From the NCBI GenBank assembly GCA_045125095.1, contig JBGVMW010000299.1, positions 24,375 through 88,374 of the forward strand: a stretch of 64,000 bases of DNA. Reading direction: 5' to 3'. The translations under genes and the position numbers were made by a program. This document shows positions 25,905-34,398 of the stretch, in pieces. Position 1 is the first letter of the stretch, and each line of letters starts with the position of its first letter. The notes beneath the pieces are model-generated. The model did not search any database. It was not told the DNA's origin and worked only from the letters and a program-made list of their open reading frames with translations. The DNA comes from JBGVMW01 sp045125095. Lineage in GTDB: Bacteria; Bacillota; Clostridia; Lachnospirales; Lachnospiraceae.

Positions 25905-25942
25905 CATATAGTTTGTTATAATAGCAACATATAGTTTGCTAT
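25905..25942. promoter_or_regulatory. Paired 15-bp direct repeats before the HAD gene
   Basis: CATATAGTTTGTTAT (25905) and CATATAGTTTGCTAT (25928), 23 bases apart, around a possible TATAAT box at about 25917. Possibly a regulator site; no neighbour suggests which. Confidence 0.4.
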
Positions 25943-25984
25943 GAGGAGCAGATAAGAAGGGAATAAACAAATGGTGGTGACAAA

Positions 25985-26716
25985 ATGATAAACAATTTTA
26001 TATTTGATTTGTATGGAACGTTAGTAGATGTAAGAACAAACGAAGAAAAGAATTACCTATGGGAGAAATTAAGTGCGTTCTACGGTTTTTACGGGGCGGC
26101 ATATACACCGTTACAGTTGAAAAAAGCATATAAAGAGGAAGTGGAAATAGAACTTGCAAAAGAAAGCAATTTCGCATATCCAGAGCTGGATTTAGAAGGC
26201 GTATTCCAAAGGTTATATACAAGAAAAGGCGTAGAAGTAACAAAAGAGCATGTAGTACATACCGGACAATTTTTTCGAATTCTTTCTACACAATGTTTAA
26301 AATTATATGATGCATCTTTAGAGATATTAGAAGAATTAAAAGCATTAGGAAAAAATGTTTATTTGCTGTCTAATGCACAGGAAATGTTTACAGCTTATGA
26401 ATTAAAATATTTAGGATTGTATGATAAATTTGAGGGCATTCTGTTGTCTTCAGTAGAGGGATGCAGAAAACCGGATGTGCAGTTTTTTAATCTGCTGTTG
26501 GAGCGATATGGTATTGAGAAAGAAACCAGTATTATGATTGGGAATGACCCAACTTCAGATATAGAAGGGGCATATCAGACCGGTATGCGTTCCGTATATA
26601 TCTGCACGGATCCAAACATTGGAAAAGGACACAGGTTGCATGCAGATTACAGCATACCGGATGGTGATTCTTATGCATTAAAAGAATTGCTTCTTAAGCT
26701 TGCGAAGGAGATTTAA
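25985..26716 (+). CDS. HAD superfamily hydrolase
   Basis: 243 residues. Motif I is IFDLYGTLVD, with the nucleophile Asp8 and a Tyr where most phosphatases have the second Asp; that Tyr variant is typical of the haloacid dehalogenase/YjjG-like branch. Motif II is LLSNAQ, motif III is the Lys in RKPDVQFF and motif IV is MIGNDPTSDIEGA. A helical cap sits between motifs I and II. Phosphatase activity on small metabolites is the safest guess. Its last 23 bases overlap the end of the convergent flippase gene. Confidence 0.9.
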   Translation: MINNFIFDLYGTLVDVRTNEEKNYLWEKLSAFYGFYGAAYTPLQLKKAYKEEVEIELAKESNFAYPELDLEGVFQRLYTRKGVEVTKEHVVHTGQFFRILSTQCLKLYDASLEILEELKALGKNVYLLSNAQEMFTAYELKYLGLYDKFEGILLSSVEGCRKPDVQFFNLLLERYGIEKETSIMIGNDPTSDIEGAYQTGMRSVYICTDPNIGKGHRLHADYSIPDGDSYALKELLLKLAKEI

Positions 26717-28013
26717 GGAAGCGTTGGATGGAATCCATATGCAGTACGCTAATTGTCAGTTCGCTGACAAGCAGACCCCACAGATAGCCTTTGATACCAT
26801 AGGTAGGAATTGCCATAAGTACAAATATAATGCGAATGGCAAGGCCAGCGACATTATGGCAGAATGTAACATGGGTTTTGCCCAGTCCATTTAAAATACT
26901 ACCCAGTGTAGTGGTGAGATACAAAAACGGACAAATCCATGCAAGGGTAATCAGAAAGGAACCGGCCAATTCGCTATGAAATACCAGATTTCCGATAAAT
27001 GGTCCAAATAATAGAAAACATAACGTTGAGAGAACACCTAATCCAATACAGGCAAGGGTGTTCTTTTTTGTATATCTGTAAATAAGCGCATAGTCTGCCT
27101 GTGCCTGCGCTTCGGCAATGGAAGGAAGCAGGAGCACAGCAATAGAGTTGAACAGTGTATTGGGGAATAAAATAAAAGGCATTGCCATACCGGTCAGCGT
27201 ACCATATACACTTAATGATTCAGAGTTGCTAAGACCGAAGTCCTTCAATCTGGAAGGAATCAGTATAGTTTCCACATTTTGAATGATGTTTAGAACACCG
27301 CGGTTGGCAGCAAGGGGAATCGACAGAAGCAAAATTTGTCTAACTCCATGGTGCAGGCTGCCGTCTGTTCTGTTTTCTTCGTGACACCACAGATAGGCAG
27401 TGACGGACAGTAAGGTAGCTGCACATTCTCCGATAACAAGACCGATGGCGGCAACAGCAGTCATGGATTCTACAGATACTGTTTCTGAAATGGAAAATAA
27501 GATCATAACAGAAGCAACACGAGTACACTGTTCTAACAGTTGGGATATAGATGGTATGGCAGTTTTTTTCAGGGCATAGTAATAACCATTGATACAGCTA
27601 TGTATGGCTGAAAAGGGAAGCGCAAGTGCCAATATACGCAAAAGCTTACTGCACCGTGGTTCTTGCAGTACATGTATGGAATAAAAGTCGGATAAGTTAA
27701 TGACGCAAAGACCGATTAGAATGGATATGCCAACAGCAAGTGCTAAACCAATAAAAAGCAGTTGTCTTGCACCACGGTAATCATTTTTTGCAGTGTGTTC
27801 CGCACACAATTTAGAGAGTGCTGTCTGAATGCCGGATATTCCGATGGAATGGCAAATGGCATAAATCGGAAAGATTAACTGGTAAATACCCATCCCTTCA
27901 CCGCCCAATTGACCGGCAAGAAAGATGCGGTAGAAAAATCCGATAAGCCGGCTTACAATGCCGGTAGCAGTTAATATAAGAGTGCCTTTTACAAGAGTAG
28001 AGCAGGAACGCAT
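26694..28013 (-). CDS. SpoVB/MurJ-like polysaccharide flippase
   Basis: 439 residues, about 14 hydrophobic segments, in the MOP flippase superfamily. The N-terminus (LVKGTLILTATGIVSRLIGF, FRIFLAGQLGGEGMGIYQ-type) matches stage V sporulation protein B, needed for spore cortex peptidoglycan in spore formers. The start at 28013 is preceded by GAGGTG; a longer frame to 28130 would run through non-coding repeat sequence and adds a poor leader. It could equally flip another lipid-linked glycan. It is convergent with the HAD gene. Confidence 0.88.
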   Translation of the reverse strand: MRSCSTLVKGTLILTATGIVSRLIGFFYRIFLAGQLGGEGMGIYQLIFPIYAICHSIGISGIQTALSKLCAEHTAKNDYRGARQLLFIGLALAVGISILIGLCVINLSDFYSIHVLQEPRCSKLLRILALALPFSAIHSCINGYYYALKKTAIPSISQLLEQCTRVASVMILFSISETVSVESMTAVAAIGLVIGECAATLLSVTAYLWCHEENRTDGSLHHGVRQILLLSIPLAANRGVLNIIQNVETILIPSRLKDFGLSNSESLSVYGTLTGMAMPFILFPNTLFNSIAVLLLPSIAEAQAQADYALIYRYTKKNTLACIGLGVLSTLCFLLFGPFIGNLVFHSELAGSFLITLAWICPFLYLTTTLGSILNGLGKTHVTFCHNVAGLAIRIIFVLMAIPTYGIKGYLWGLLVSELTISVLHMDSIQRFLKSPSQA

Positions 28014-28099
28014 AGGACACCTCAAAAAGTCTTTTCCTAAATATATGTGAAAATCTATTTGGTTATAACGGTAAATTAGAAAAAGATGCATTATAAGCG

Positions 28100-28180
28100 A
28101 AATCCGGCGTAGCAAAGCATGCAGCCACATTGGTAAGTCAAATTAGCGAGAGCGTGCTCGCACGCTTTGTTCATGACATG
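28100..28180. repeat. Repeat B, copy 1
   Basis: AAATCCGGCGTAGCAAAGCATGC..AAATTAGCGAGAGCGTG..GCACGCTTTGTTC. It aligns with the element at 34318-34393; the arms GCAAAGC.TGC and GCACGCTTTG are complementary, giving a hairpin. It lies between two divergent genes. Confidence 0.7.
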
Positions 28181-28219
28181 AATAAACTGTATTAAGAAAC
28201 AGTATGGAGAAAATGGAAA

Positions 28220-29389
28220 ATGAAAACAGTATATCTTGACCATGCGGCAACTTCAAATGTTCCTGCTGCTGTTGTGGATGCGATGCTACCTTTTTATCGG
28301 GAGTATTATGGAAACGCTTCTGGCAATTATAGTGTGGCAAGACATTGCAGGCAGAAAATTGAAACATGTCGTGGATATTTGGCAGAAACCATTGGTGCTA
28401 AGGCAGATGAAATATATTTTACATCAGGTGGAAGTGAAGCAGATAATTGGGCAGTAAAAGGAATCGCAGAGGAATATGGTAGAAAAGGCCGCCACATTAT
28501 TACCAGCAATATTGAGCATCCTGCCGTTCGGAATACTTGTGAATATTTGAAAAGACATGGCTGTGAAATAACTTATCTTCCAGTGAATGAAGATGGTTTT
28601 GTAACACCTGAATCAGTGGAAAAAGCAATTCGAAAGGATACAATTCTGATTTCTATTATGTTTGCAAATAATGAAATTGGAGTGATTCAGCCAATTGAAC
28701 AGATTGGCAAAATTGCAGAAAGACATGGAATTATATTTCATGTGGATGCTGTACAGGCATATGGACAGGTGCCAATTCATGTAGGGCGTGCAAGAATACA
28801 TTTAATGAGTGTAAGTGGCCATAAATTTGGTTCACCTAAGGGTATTGGCTTTTTGTATGTCAGAGAGGGCACGCGTTTAGAATCCTTTATGCATGGAGGC
28901 AGTCAGGAAAGTGGAAGACGTGCAGGAACAGAAAATGTGGCAGGAATTGTAGGAATGACACAAGCAGCCAGACTGGCAATGGACAGTTTAGAAAAGCGTC
29001 AGGGCCAGATAAGTGAAGTAAGAGACTATTTTGTGGAGCAAATTTTACAAAGGATTCCTTATACGAAACTTAACGGTACCATGGAGGCAAGATTGCCTAA
29101 CAATGCCAATATTTGTTTTAAAGGTATATCCGCTCATACCTTGTTAGGCATATTGGATCAATATGGTATCTGTGCTTCTGGCGGTTCTGCCTGTAGTGCA
29201 CGTTTGACAGAACCTTCTAAGGTTCTGCTTGCTGTGGGTTTGACCAAGGAAGAAGCACTAGCAAGTGTTCGTTTTACCTTGGGAGAGGAGAATACAAAGG
29301 AAGATATGGATTATGTAGTCCGCATTTTGCAGGACGCTGTATTCAGGCTGAGAAACAGCAATAAACGTGGTTCTCATTTTTGGCGATAG
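28220..29389 (+). CDS. Cysteine desulfurase, NifS/IscS-like
   Basis: 389-residue PLP-dependent enzyme that takes sulfur from cysteine for Fe-S clusters or thiolated tRNA. PLP Lys202 lies in SVSGHKFGSPKG, the persulfide Cys325 in GGSACSARL, and the cofactor-binding segments TSGGSEADNWA and FHVDAVQAYGQ are present. Length and order are normal for class I/II NifS proteins of Firmicutes. No IscU or regulator lies next to it; nrdR and truA follow with their own promoter. The GGAG site before the start is modest. Confidence 0.96.
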   Translation: MKTVYLDHAATSNVPAAVVDAMLPFYREYYGNASGNYSVARHCRQKIETCRGYLAETIGAKADEIYFTSGGSEADNWAVKGIAEEYGRKGRHIITSNIEHPAVRNTCEYLKRHGCEITYLPVNEDGFVTPESVEKAIRKDTILISIMFANNEIGVIQPIEQIGKIAERHGIIFHVDAVQAYGQVPIHVGRARIHLMSVSGHKFGSPKGIGFLYVREGTRLESFMHGGSQESGRRAGTENVAGIVGMTQAARLAMDSLEKRQGQISEVRDYFVEQILQRIPYTKLNGTMEARLPNNANICFKGISAHTLLGILDQYGICASGGSACSARLTEPSKVLLAVGLTKEEALASVRFTLGEENTKEDMDYVVRILQDAVFRLRNSNKRGSHFWR

Positions 29390-29548
29390 TGCAACTACGC
29401 AAAAATGAGGTAGTAAATTACTGTGAATATTTCTTTCAGCGTGCATGTAAAAAGCGTAAATGCCGGTCTGTGTTTAGGCTTTTGTACATGTACACTGGAG
29501 GAAATAGAAAAAGTAATTCAATTTAATTATCTGAAGGGATTGTACTTA

Positions 29549-29578
29549 TTGACAGCCGGTGAAAAATTCACGTATAAT
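29549..29578 (+). promoter_or_regulatory. Promoter of nrdR-truA
   Basis: TTGACA at 29549-29554, an 18-base spacer and TATAAT at 29573-29578. Both hexamers are consensus. GGTGAAAAATTCAC in the spacer is a small palindrome. Confidence 0.8.
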
Positions 29579-29647
29579 ATTTGGGAATGAAATTGTTCAG
29601 AAATAGGGTATGGTTATTTACGAAATGCTATACCAGGGAAAGGAAAG

Positions 29648-30130
29648 ATGTCGTTTCACAAACGCATAAAAAAGAATATGAAGTGTCCATTTTGTAATTA
29701 TGAGAATACAAAAGTAATTGATTCAAGACCAGCTGATGATAATAGTTCAATTAGAAGACGAAGAGAATGTGAAGAATGTGGAAAACGTTTTACTACTTAT
29801 GAAAAAGTGGAGACGATACCGCTTGTAGTAGTGAAAAAAGATAACACAAGAGAAACTTTTGACAGAAGCAAAATCGAAGCAGGTGTATTGCGTGCCTGTC
29901 ATAAGCGTCCCGTATCTGTAACCCAGATACAGAATCTGGTGGATGAAGTAGAGAATATTGTATATAACATGGAAGAAAAAGAGATTTCCAGCAAAGTGAT
30001 AGGGGAGCTGGTGATGGATAAGTTAAAAGATTTAGAAGCGGTTGCCTATGTGAGATTTGCATCGGTATATCGGGAATTTAAAGATGTCAATACGTTTGTA
30101 AATGAATTAAAGAATTTGTTGGATAAGTAG
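29648..30130 (+). CDS. nrdR: Transcriptional repressor NrdR
   Basis: Ribonucleotide reductase repressor: a zinc ribbon (CPFC..CEECG), then an ATP-cone domain that senses ATP/dATP (VVKKDNTRETFDRSKIEAG). The annotated start at 29648 follows GGGAAAGGAAAG and gives 160 residues. Most NrdR proteins begin at the equivalent of Met11 (29678, MKCPFC), which has no ribosome binding site here, so a basic ten-residue leader may really be present. truA follows one base after the stop. No ribonucleotide reductase gene is in the window, so its targets lie elsewhere. Confidence 0.95.
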   Translation: MSFHKRIKKNMKCPFCNYENTKVIDSRPADDNSSIRRRRECEECGKRFTTYEKVETIPLVVVKKDNTRETFDRSKIEAGVLRACHKRPVSVTQIQNLVDEVENIVYNMEEKEISSKVIGELVMDKLKDLEAVAYVRFASVYREFKDVNTFVNELKNLLDK

Positions 30131-30131
30131 T

Positions 30132-30878
30132 ATGTATTATTATAGAATGAAAGTTGCCTATGACGGTACGAGTTACAATGGCTGGCAGAGGCAGGTAACA
30201 AATCCCAATACCATTCAAGGCATTATAGAAGAAAAACTTAGCATATTATTGCAGGAACCCATAAAAATAGCTGGTGCAGGCAGAACCGATGCCGGTGTGC
30301 ATGCCAAAGGGCAGTCAGCAGGCTTCCGCTCCTATGCAAAGCCGGATTGTGCATGGCTTATGCATGAATTGAATGCACAATTACCGGCTGATATCCGTAT
30401 CTATGACATGGAGCCTGCGAAAGCCTCGTTTCATTGCCGAAAGAGTGCGAGATGGAAGCAGTATTGTTATCGCATTGACTGTCGGGACAAGCCGTGCGTT
30501 TTTACCAGACGGTATGCATATCATGTAGGGCAGCAGTTAGACATTGGTGCAATGGAGCGAGGGGCGTCCTTGCTTATTGGAACCCATGATTTTCGCAGCT
30601 TTACCTCCGACAGAAATCCTGACAAGGATATGAGACGAACCATTTATAAGATAGAGATACTTCGTGTGCAGGATGAGGTACAGTTTCATTTTTATGGGGA
30701 TGGATTTTTGTATCATATGGTGCGTATTTTAAGCGGAACGTTGTTGGAGATTGGATTAGGAGAGCAGGATTACAACGATATCCCCTCTGTGTTAGCCGCA
30801 AAGGATAGAACGCAGGCAGGAATCCTCTTGCCAGGAAATGGGTTGACGTTGGTGCAGGTGGGATATGAACCTTTTTAG
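30132..30878 (+). CDS. truA: tRNA pseudouridine(38-40) synthase TruA
   Basis: 248 residues. Catalytic Asp53 lies in GAGRTDAGVHA; the following Gln-rich and FHCRKSARWKQYCYRI segments and C-terminal GDGFLYHMVRILSGTL are standard TruA features. It modifies U38-40 in the anticodon arm of many tRNAs in the cytoplasm. It starts one base after nrdR and is followed by the rpsO promoter. Full length. Confidence 0.97.
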   Translation: MYYYRMKVAYDGTSYNGWQRQVTNPNTIQGIIEEKLSILLQEPIKIAGAGRTDAGVHAKGQSAGFRSYAKPDCAWLMHELNAQLPADIRIYDMEPAKASFHCRKSARWKQYCYRIDCRDKPCVFTRRYAYHVGQQLDIGAMERGASLLIGTHDFRSFTSDRNPDKDMRRTIYKIEILRVQDEVQFHFYGDGFLYHMVRILSGTLLEIGLGEQDYNDIPSVLAAKDRTQAGILLPGNGLTLVQVGYEPF

Positions 30879-30901
30879 AAGGCGCAAATCCAAATTTCAC
30901 A

Positions 30902-31020
30902 TTGACATGTCAACCAATCTATGATATCTTAAACAAGTATGAACATTAGCCGATATTCAGAGTCTGGAGTCTCCGACCTACATCTTAATATACGGCGGTA
31001 AACATTTTTAAGGAGGAATT
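30902..31020 (+). promoter_or_regulatory. rpsO promoter and structured leader
   Basis: TTGACA (30902-30907), 17 bases, TATCTT (30925-30930). The transcribed leader of about 85 bases contains GCCGATATT (30949) pairing with AATATACGGC (30987), enclosing a small GGAGTCTCC helix. Ribosomal protein S15 represses its own mRNA through leader structures in many bacteria; a similar role is plausible but not shown. Confidence 0.6.
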
Positions 31021-31025
31021 GAAAC

Positions 31026-31292
31026 ATGATTTCAAAGGAAAAGAAACAGGCAATCATTGCTGAATATGCAAGAACAGAAGGCGATACAGGTTCACCAGAA
31101 GTACAGGTAGCTGTATTGACAGCAAGAATTCAGGAGTTAACTGAGCATTTAAAAGTGCATCAGAAAGATCATCATTCAAGACGTGGTCTTCTTAAGATGG
31201 TTGGTCAGAGACGTGGTTTACTTGACTACCTTAAGAAAACAGATATCGAAAGATACCGTGCGTTAATTGAAAAATTAGGAATCAGAAAGTAA
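31026..31292 (+). CDS. rpsO: 30S ribosomal protein S15
   Basis: 88 residues, full length, with the S15 signature (GDTGSPEVQVAVLTARI, HLKVHQKDHHSRRGLLKMVG, RRGLLDYLKK). It binds 16S rRNA in the platform of the small subunit. AAGGAGG lies before the start. It has its own promoter and terminator, with pnp downstream, the widely conserved rpsO-pnp order. Confidence 0.98.
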   Translation: MISKEKKQAIIAEYARTEGDTGSPEVQVAVLTARIQELTEHLKVHQKDHHSRRGLLKMVGQRRGLLDYLKKTDIERYRALIEKLGIRK

Positions 31293-31308
31293 TCTTTCAA
31301 AAAAAGTG

Positions 31309-31340
31309 GGACGGATACTTGTTATCCGTCCTATATTTGT
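31309..31340 (+). terminator. Terminator after rpsO
   Basis: GGACGGATA / TATCCGTCC stem with five-base loop, followed by TATATTTGTG. The weak T-run suggests some read-through into pnp. Confidence 0.75.
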
Positions 31341-31371
31341 GTTATACTTTTAGTATTGCGCAAGGCAAAAT

Positions 31372-31454
31372 CCGTCAGAACTATCCCCGAGACCACTGAA
31401 AAGTATATTTCCAGGGTAAATGTGTTTTTCAGTAGTTTCGGTAGCTTCTGTCGG
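31372..31454 (+). promoter_or_regulatory. Long hairpin in the pnp 5' leader
   Basis: CCGTCAGAACTATCC..GAGACCACTGAAAA pairs with TTTTCAGTAGTTTCGGTAGC..TTCTGTCGG to form an imperfect stem of about 30 base pairs ending 30 bases before the start codon. In Escherichia coli a leader hairpin cut by RNase III lets PNPase repress its own mRNA; this may be an analogous element. Confidence 0.7.
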
Positions 31455-31484
31455 TAACAATATAATTTTAAAGGAGATTGAAAT

Positions 31485-33572
31485 ATGTATAAGAGTTATT
31501 CAATGGAATTAGCCGGCAGAACACTTACTGTAGATATCAATAGAGTGGCAAAGCAGGCAAACGGTGCAGCATTCATGCATTATGGCGATACGGTAGTATT
31601 ATCAACAGCTACCGCATCTGACAAGCCAAGAGAAGGGATTGATTTCTTCCCGTTAAGCGTAGAGTACGAAGAAAAATTATACGCAGTAGGTAAGATTCCG
31701 GGGGGATTTAACAAGAGAGAGGGTAAGGCAAGCGAAAATGCAGTGCTTACCAGTCGTGTGATTGACAGACCAATGCGTCCACTGTTCCCAAAGGATTATA
31801 GAAATGATGTTACCTTGAATAATATGGTAATGAGTGTAGATACAGAATGTAGACCAGAATTAGTAGCAATGTTAGGTTCTGCTATTGCGACTTCTATTTC
31901 TGATATTCCATTTGACGGTCCGTGTGCAACTACACAGATTGGTATGGTAGATGGCGAATTTATTGTAAACCCATCCCAGGCACAGTGGAAAAATGGTGAT
32001 TTAAATCTGACAGTTGCTTCTACCAGCGAAAAAGTAATCATGATTGAAGCGGGAGCAAATGAGATTCCAGAAGATAAAATGGTGGAAGCGATTTACATGG
32101 CTCATGAAATCAATCAGGAAATCATTGCATTCATCAACAAGATCGTAGCAGAAGTAGGAAAAGCAAAGCATGAATATACAAGCTGTGCAGTACCGGAAGA
32201 AATGTTTGAAGCAATGAAAACAATCGTTACACCAGCGGAGATGGAAGAAGCGGTATTTACCGATGAAAAACAGGTAAGAGAAGAGAATATCCGTAAGGTA
32301 ACGGAGAAATTTGAAGAAGCATTTGCAGAAAATGAAGAATGGTTAGCAATCTTAGGCGAAGCGGTATATCAGTATCAGAAAAAGACCGTTCGTAAGATGA
32401 TCTTAAAAGACCAGAAGCGTCCGGACGGTCGTGAGATTACACAGATTCGTCCATTGGCAGCTGAGGTAGACATTATTCCTAGAGTACATGGTTCTGCCAT
32501 GTTTACACGTGGACAGACACAGATTTGTACGGTTACCACGTTAGCACCATTATCTGAAATGCAGAAGGTGGATGGTCTGGATGAAAATGAAGTGTCTAAG
32601 AGATATATGCACCACTATAATTTCCCATCTTACTCAGTAGGTGAAACAAAACCTTCCAGAGGACCGGGACGTCGTGAAATCGGACATGGTGCGCTGGCAG
32701 AGAAAGCATTGGTGCCAGTACTTCCAAGTGAAGAACAGTTCCCATATGCAATCCGTACCGTATCAGAAACCTTCGAATCTAATGGTTCTACTTCACAGGC
32801 ATCTGTTTGTGCATCTACTATGTCATTAATGGCAGCAGGTGTTCCAATCAGCAAACCGGTAGCAGGTATTTCCTGTGGTCTGGTAACTGGCGACAGTGAT
32901 GATGATTACATTGTATTAACAGATATTCAGGGATTAGAAGATTTCTTTGGTGATATGGACTTTAAGGTTGCCGGTACACGCGATGGTATCACTGCAATTC
33001 AGATGGATATCAAGATTCATGGTCTTACAAGACCAATTGTAGAGGAAGCAATCCGCAGAACAAGAGAAGCGAGAATGTATATTCTGAACGAAGTTATGAT
33101 TCCTGCAATTGTGGAGCCAAGAAAAGAAGTTGGCCCATATGCACCTAAGATTGTACAGATTCAAATTGATCCTGCTAAGATTGGTGATGTAGTAGGTCAG
33201 AGAGGTAAGACAATCAACGCTATTATTGAGCAGACTGGTGTGAAGATTGATATTACAGATGAAGGTGCAGTATCTGTATGCGGTGTTGAACAGGAAATGA
33301 TGGATAAAGCGGTAGATATGATTAAGATTATCACAACCGAGTATGAAGAAGGACAGATTTTCAAAGGTAAAGTAACAAGCATTAAAGAGTTTGGTGCGTT
33401 TGTAGAATTTGCTCCTAGCAAGGAAGGTATGGTTCACATATCTAAGATTTCTAAGGAACGTATTAACCGCGTAGAAGATGTGCTTACTTTGGGAGATGAA
33501 GTTACTGTAATTTGCATGGGCAAAGACAAGATGGGACGCTTTAGCTTTAGTATTAAGGACGTTCCACAATAA
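31485..33572 (+). CDS. pnp: Polyribonucleotide nucleotidyltransferase (PNPase)
   Basis: 695 residues: first RNase PH domain, helical domain, second RNase PH domain (catalytic core around GDSDDDYIVLTDIQGLEDF), KH domain (VGQRGKTINAIIEQTG) and S1 domain (GKVTSIKEFGAFVEF) at the C-terminus. It degrades RNA 3'-5' using phosphate and is part of the RNA degradosome. Full length, AAGGAG before the start. It follows rpsO and a long leader hairpin; a terminator follows. Confidence 0.98.
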   Translation: MYKSYSMELAGRTLTVDINRVAKQANGAAFMHYGDTVVLSTATASDKPREGIDFFPLSVEYEEKLYAVGKIPGGFNKREGKASENAVLTSRVIDRPMRPLFPKDYRNDVTLNNMVMSVDTECRPELVAMLGSAIATSISDIPFDGPCATTQIGMVDGEFIVNPSQAQWKNGDLNLTVASTSEKVIMIEAGANEIPEDKMVEAIYMAHEINQEIIAFINKIVAEVGKAKHEYTSCAVPEEMFEAMKTIVTPAEMEEAVFTDEKQVREENIRKVTEKFEEAFAENEEWLAILGEAVYQYQKKTVRKMILKDQKRPDGREITQIRPLAAEVDIIPRVHGSAMFTRGQTQICTVTTLAPLSEMQKVDGLDENEVSKRYMHHYNFPSYSVGETKPSRGPGRREIGHGALAEKALVPVLPSEEQFPYAIRTVSETFESNGSTSQASVCASTMSLMAAGVPISKPVAGISCGLVTGDSDDDYIVLTDIQGLEDFFGDMDFKVAGTRDGITAIQMDIKIHGLTRPIVEEAIRRTREARMYILNEVMIPAIVEPRKEVGPYAPKIVQIQIDPAKIGDVVGQRGKTINAIIEQTGVKIDITDEGAVSVCGVEQEMMDKAVDMIKIITTEYEEGQIFKGKVTSIKEFGAFVEFAPSKEGMVHISKISKERINRVEDVLTLGDEVTVICMGKDKMGRFSFSIKDVPQ

Positions 33573-33582
33573 GCATACATGT

Positions 33583-33620
33583 TAATAGCAGTTTTGGTAG
33601 AGATACTGAAACTGCTATTT
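33583..33620 (+). terminator. Terminator after pnp
   Basis: AATAGCAGTTT / AAACTGCTATTTT stem with a loop of about 13 bases and a short T-run. Confidence 0.75.
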
Positions 33621-33716
33621 TCGTAACTGTTTAGAAAGTGTGAATATATATGCATATCTAAGAAAGGATACTTTCTAACTTGTTATCCAGAATGCATATG
33701 ATAAGGAGGAGAGTTT

Positions 33717-34223
33717 ATGGCACTTACACATTGTCCAAAATGCGGAGTTGAGTTGAATGGAGAAAAGATATGTCCATCTTGCGAAATTGAACTGGCAACG
33801 TATACGAAAAAATTCTGCGTTTTGTGTAATAAGACATTAATGAATGCATCGGGAGATGTTGATTTTATTGCATGTCCAAAATGTAATGTAGAATTGCAGC
33901 CGGAGAGTAAAGAATGTCCATCGTGTGGAATGGATTTAATAGATGTAAAGAAGAGATTATGCTATCGTTACTGCGATAAATTTAAGCGGAATAAACCGGA
34001 ACCTGTTTCGTCACCAATTCCATCCTTGAAGGATATCTATATGGATTGTCCTGTGTGTCAGGAAAAGATAAGCAAAGGGGCAGTGTTTTGCCCACATTGT
34101 GGTCAGCCTTTTCAGAAGGAGAAGAAACTGTTTGGCAAAAATGAGAAATATGTACAGTGGTTTTTCACATGTTTTACTTTGGCATTGCAAATTATTATAT
34201 TAATTTTGCTTGTGCTAAAATAA
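33717..34223 (+). CDS. Zinc-ribbon protein with C-terminal membrane anchor
   Basis: 168 residues with repeated CxxC knuckles (CPKC, CPSC, CVLC, CPKC, CPSC, CPVC, CPHC), enough for three zinc ribbons, then a charged stretch and one hydrophobic helix of about 20 residues at the very C-terminus (FFTCFTLALQIIILILLVLK). A tail-anchored protein with the ribbons in the cytoplasm is likely. Ribbons of this kind bind nucleic acid or proteins; the function is unknown. AAGGAGGAG precedes the start. It is a single gene. Confidence 0.85.
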   Translation: MALTHCPKCGVELNGEKICPSCEIELATYTKKFCVLCNKTLMNASGDVDFIACPKCNVELQPESKECPSCGMDLIDVKKRLCYRYCDKFKRNKPEPVSSPIPSLKDIYMDCPVCQEKISKGAVFCPHCGQPFQKEKKLFGKNEKYVQWFFTCFTLALQIIILILLVLK

Positions 34224-34275
34224 ATAGATGATAAATTGCACTTAGGTTAGAGTTGTAGCAGGTTCCATAGACATA

Positions 34276-34312
34276 AAAACAGCAGTCAGATAAAAGTGAC
34301 TGCTGTTTTTTG
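34276..34312 (+). terminator. Terminator after the zinc-ribbon gene
   Basis: AAAACAGCAGTCA / TGACTGCTGTTTTTT stem with an eight-base loop and a good T-run. Confidence 0.85.
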
Positions 34313-34317
34313 TATGC

Positions 34318-34395
34318 CAAATTCGGTGCGGCAAAGCGTGCAAGTATAATAACTAGCTGAATTTGCGAGAGCGTGGTTGCACGCTTTGTTCGTAT
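34318..34395. repeat. Repeat B, copy 2
   Basis: AAATTCGGTGCGGCAAAGCGTGC..GAATTTGCGAGAGCGTGGTTGCACGCTTTGTTC: hairpin with GCAAAGCGTGCAA pairing to TTGCACGCTTTG, and CAAATTC to GAATTTG-type pairing inside. Similar to 28100-28180. It sits between two convergent genes, where it may also act as a terminator. Confidence 0.7.
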
Positions 34396-34398
34396 GTA

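Noticed and set aside
32934..33569. 211-codon minus-strand frame within pnp
   Set aside because: Shadow of the KH/S1 region of pnp; Asn/Cys/His-rich with no recognisable domain.
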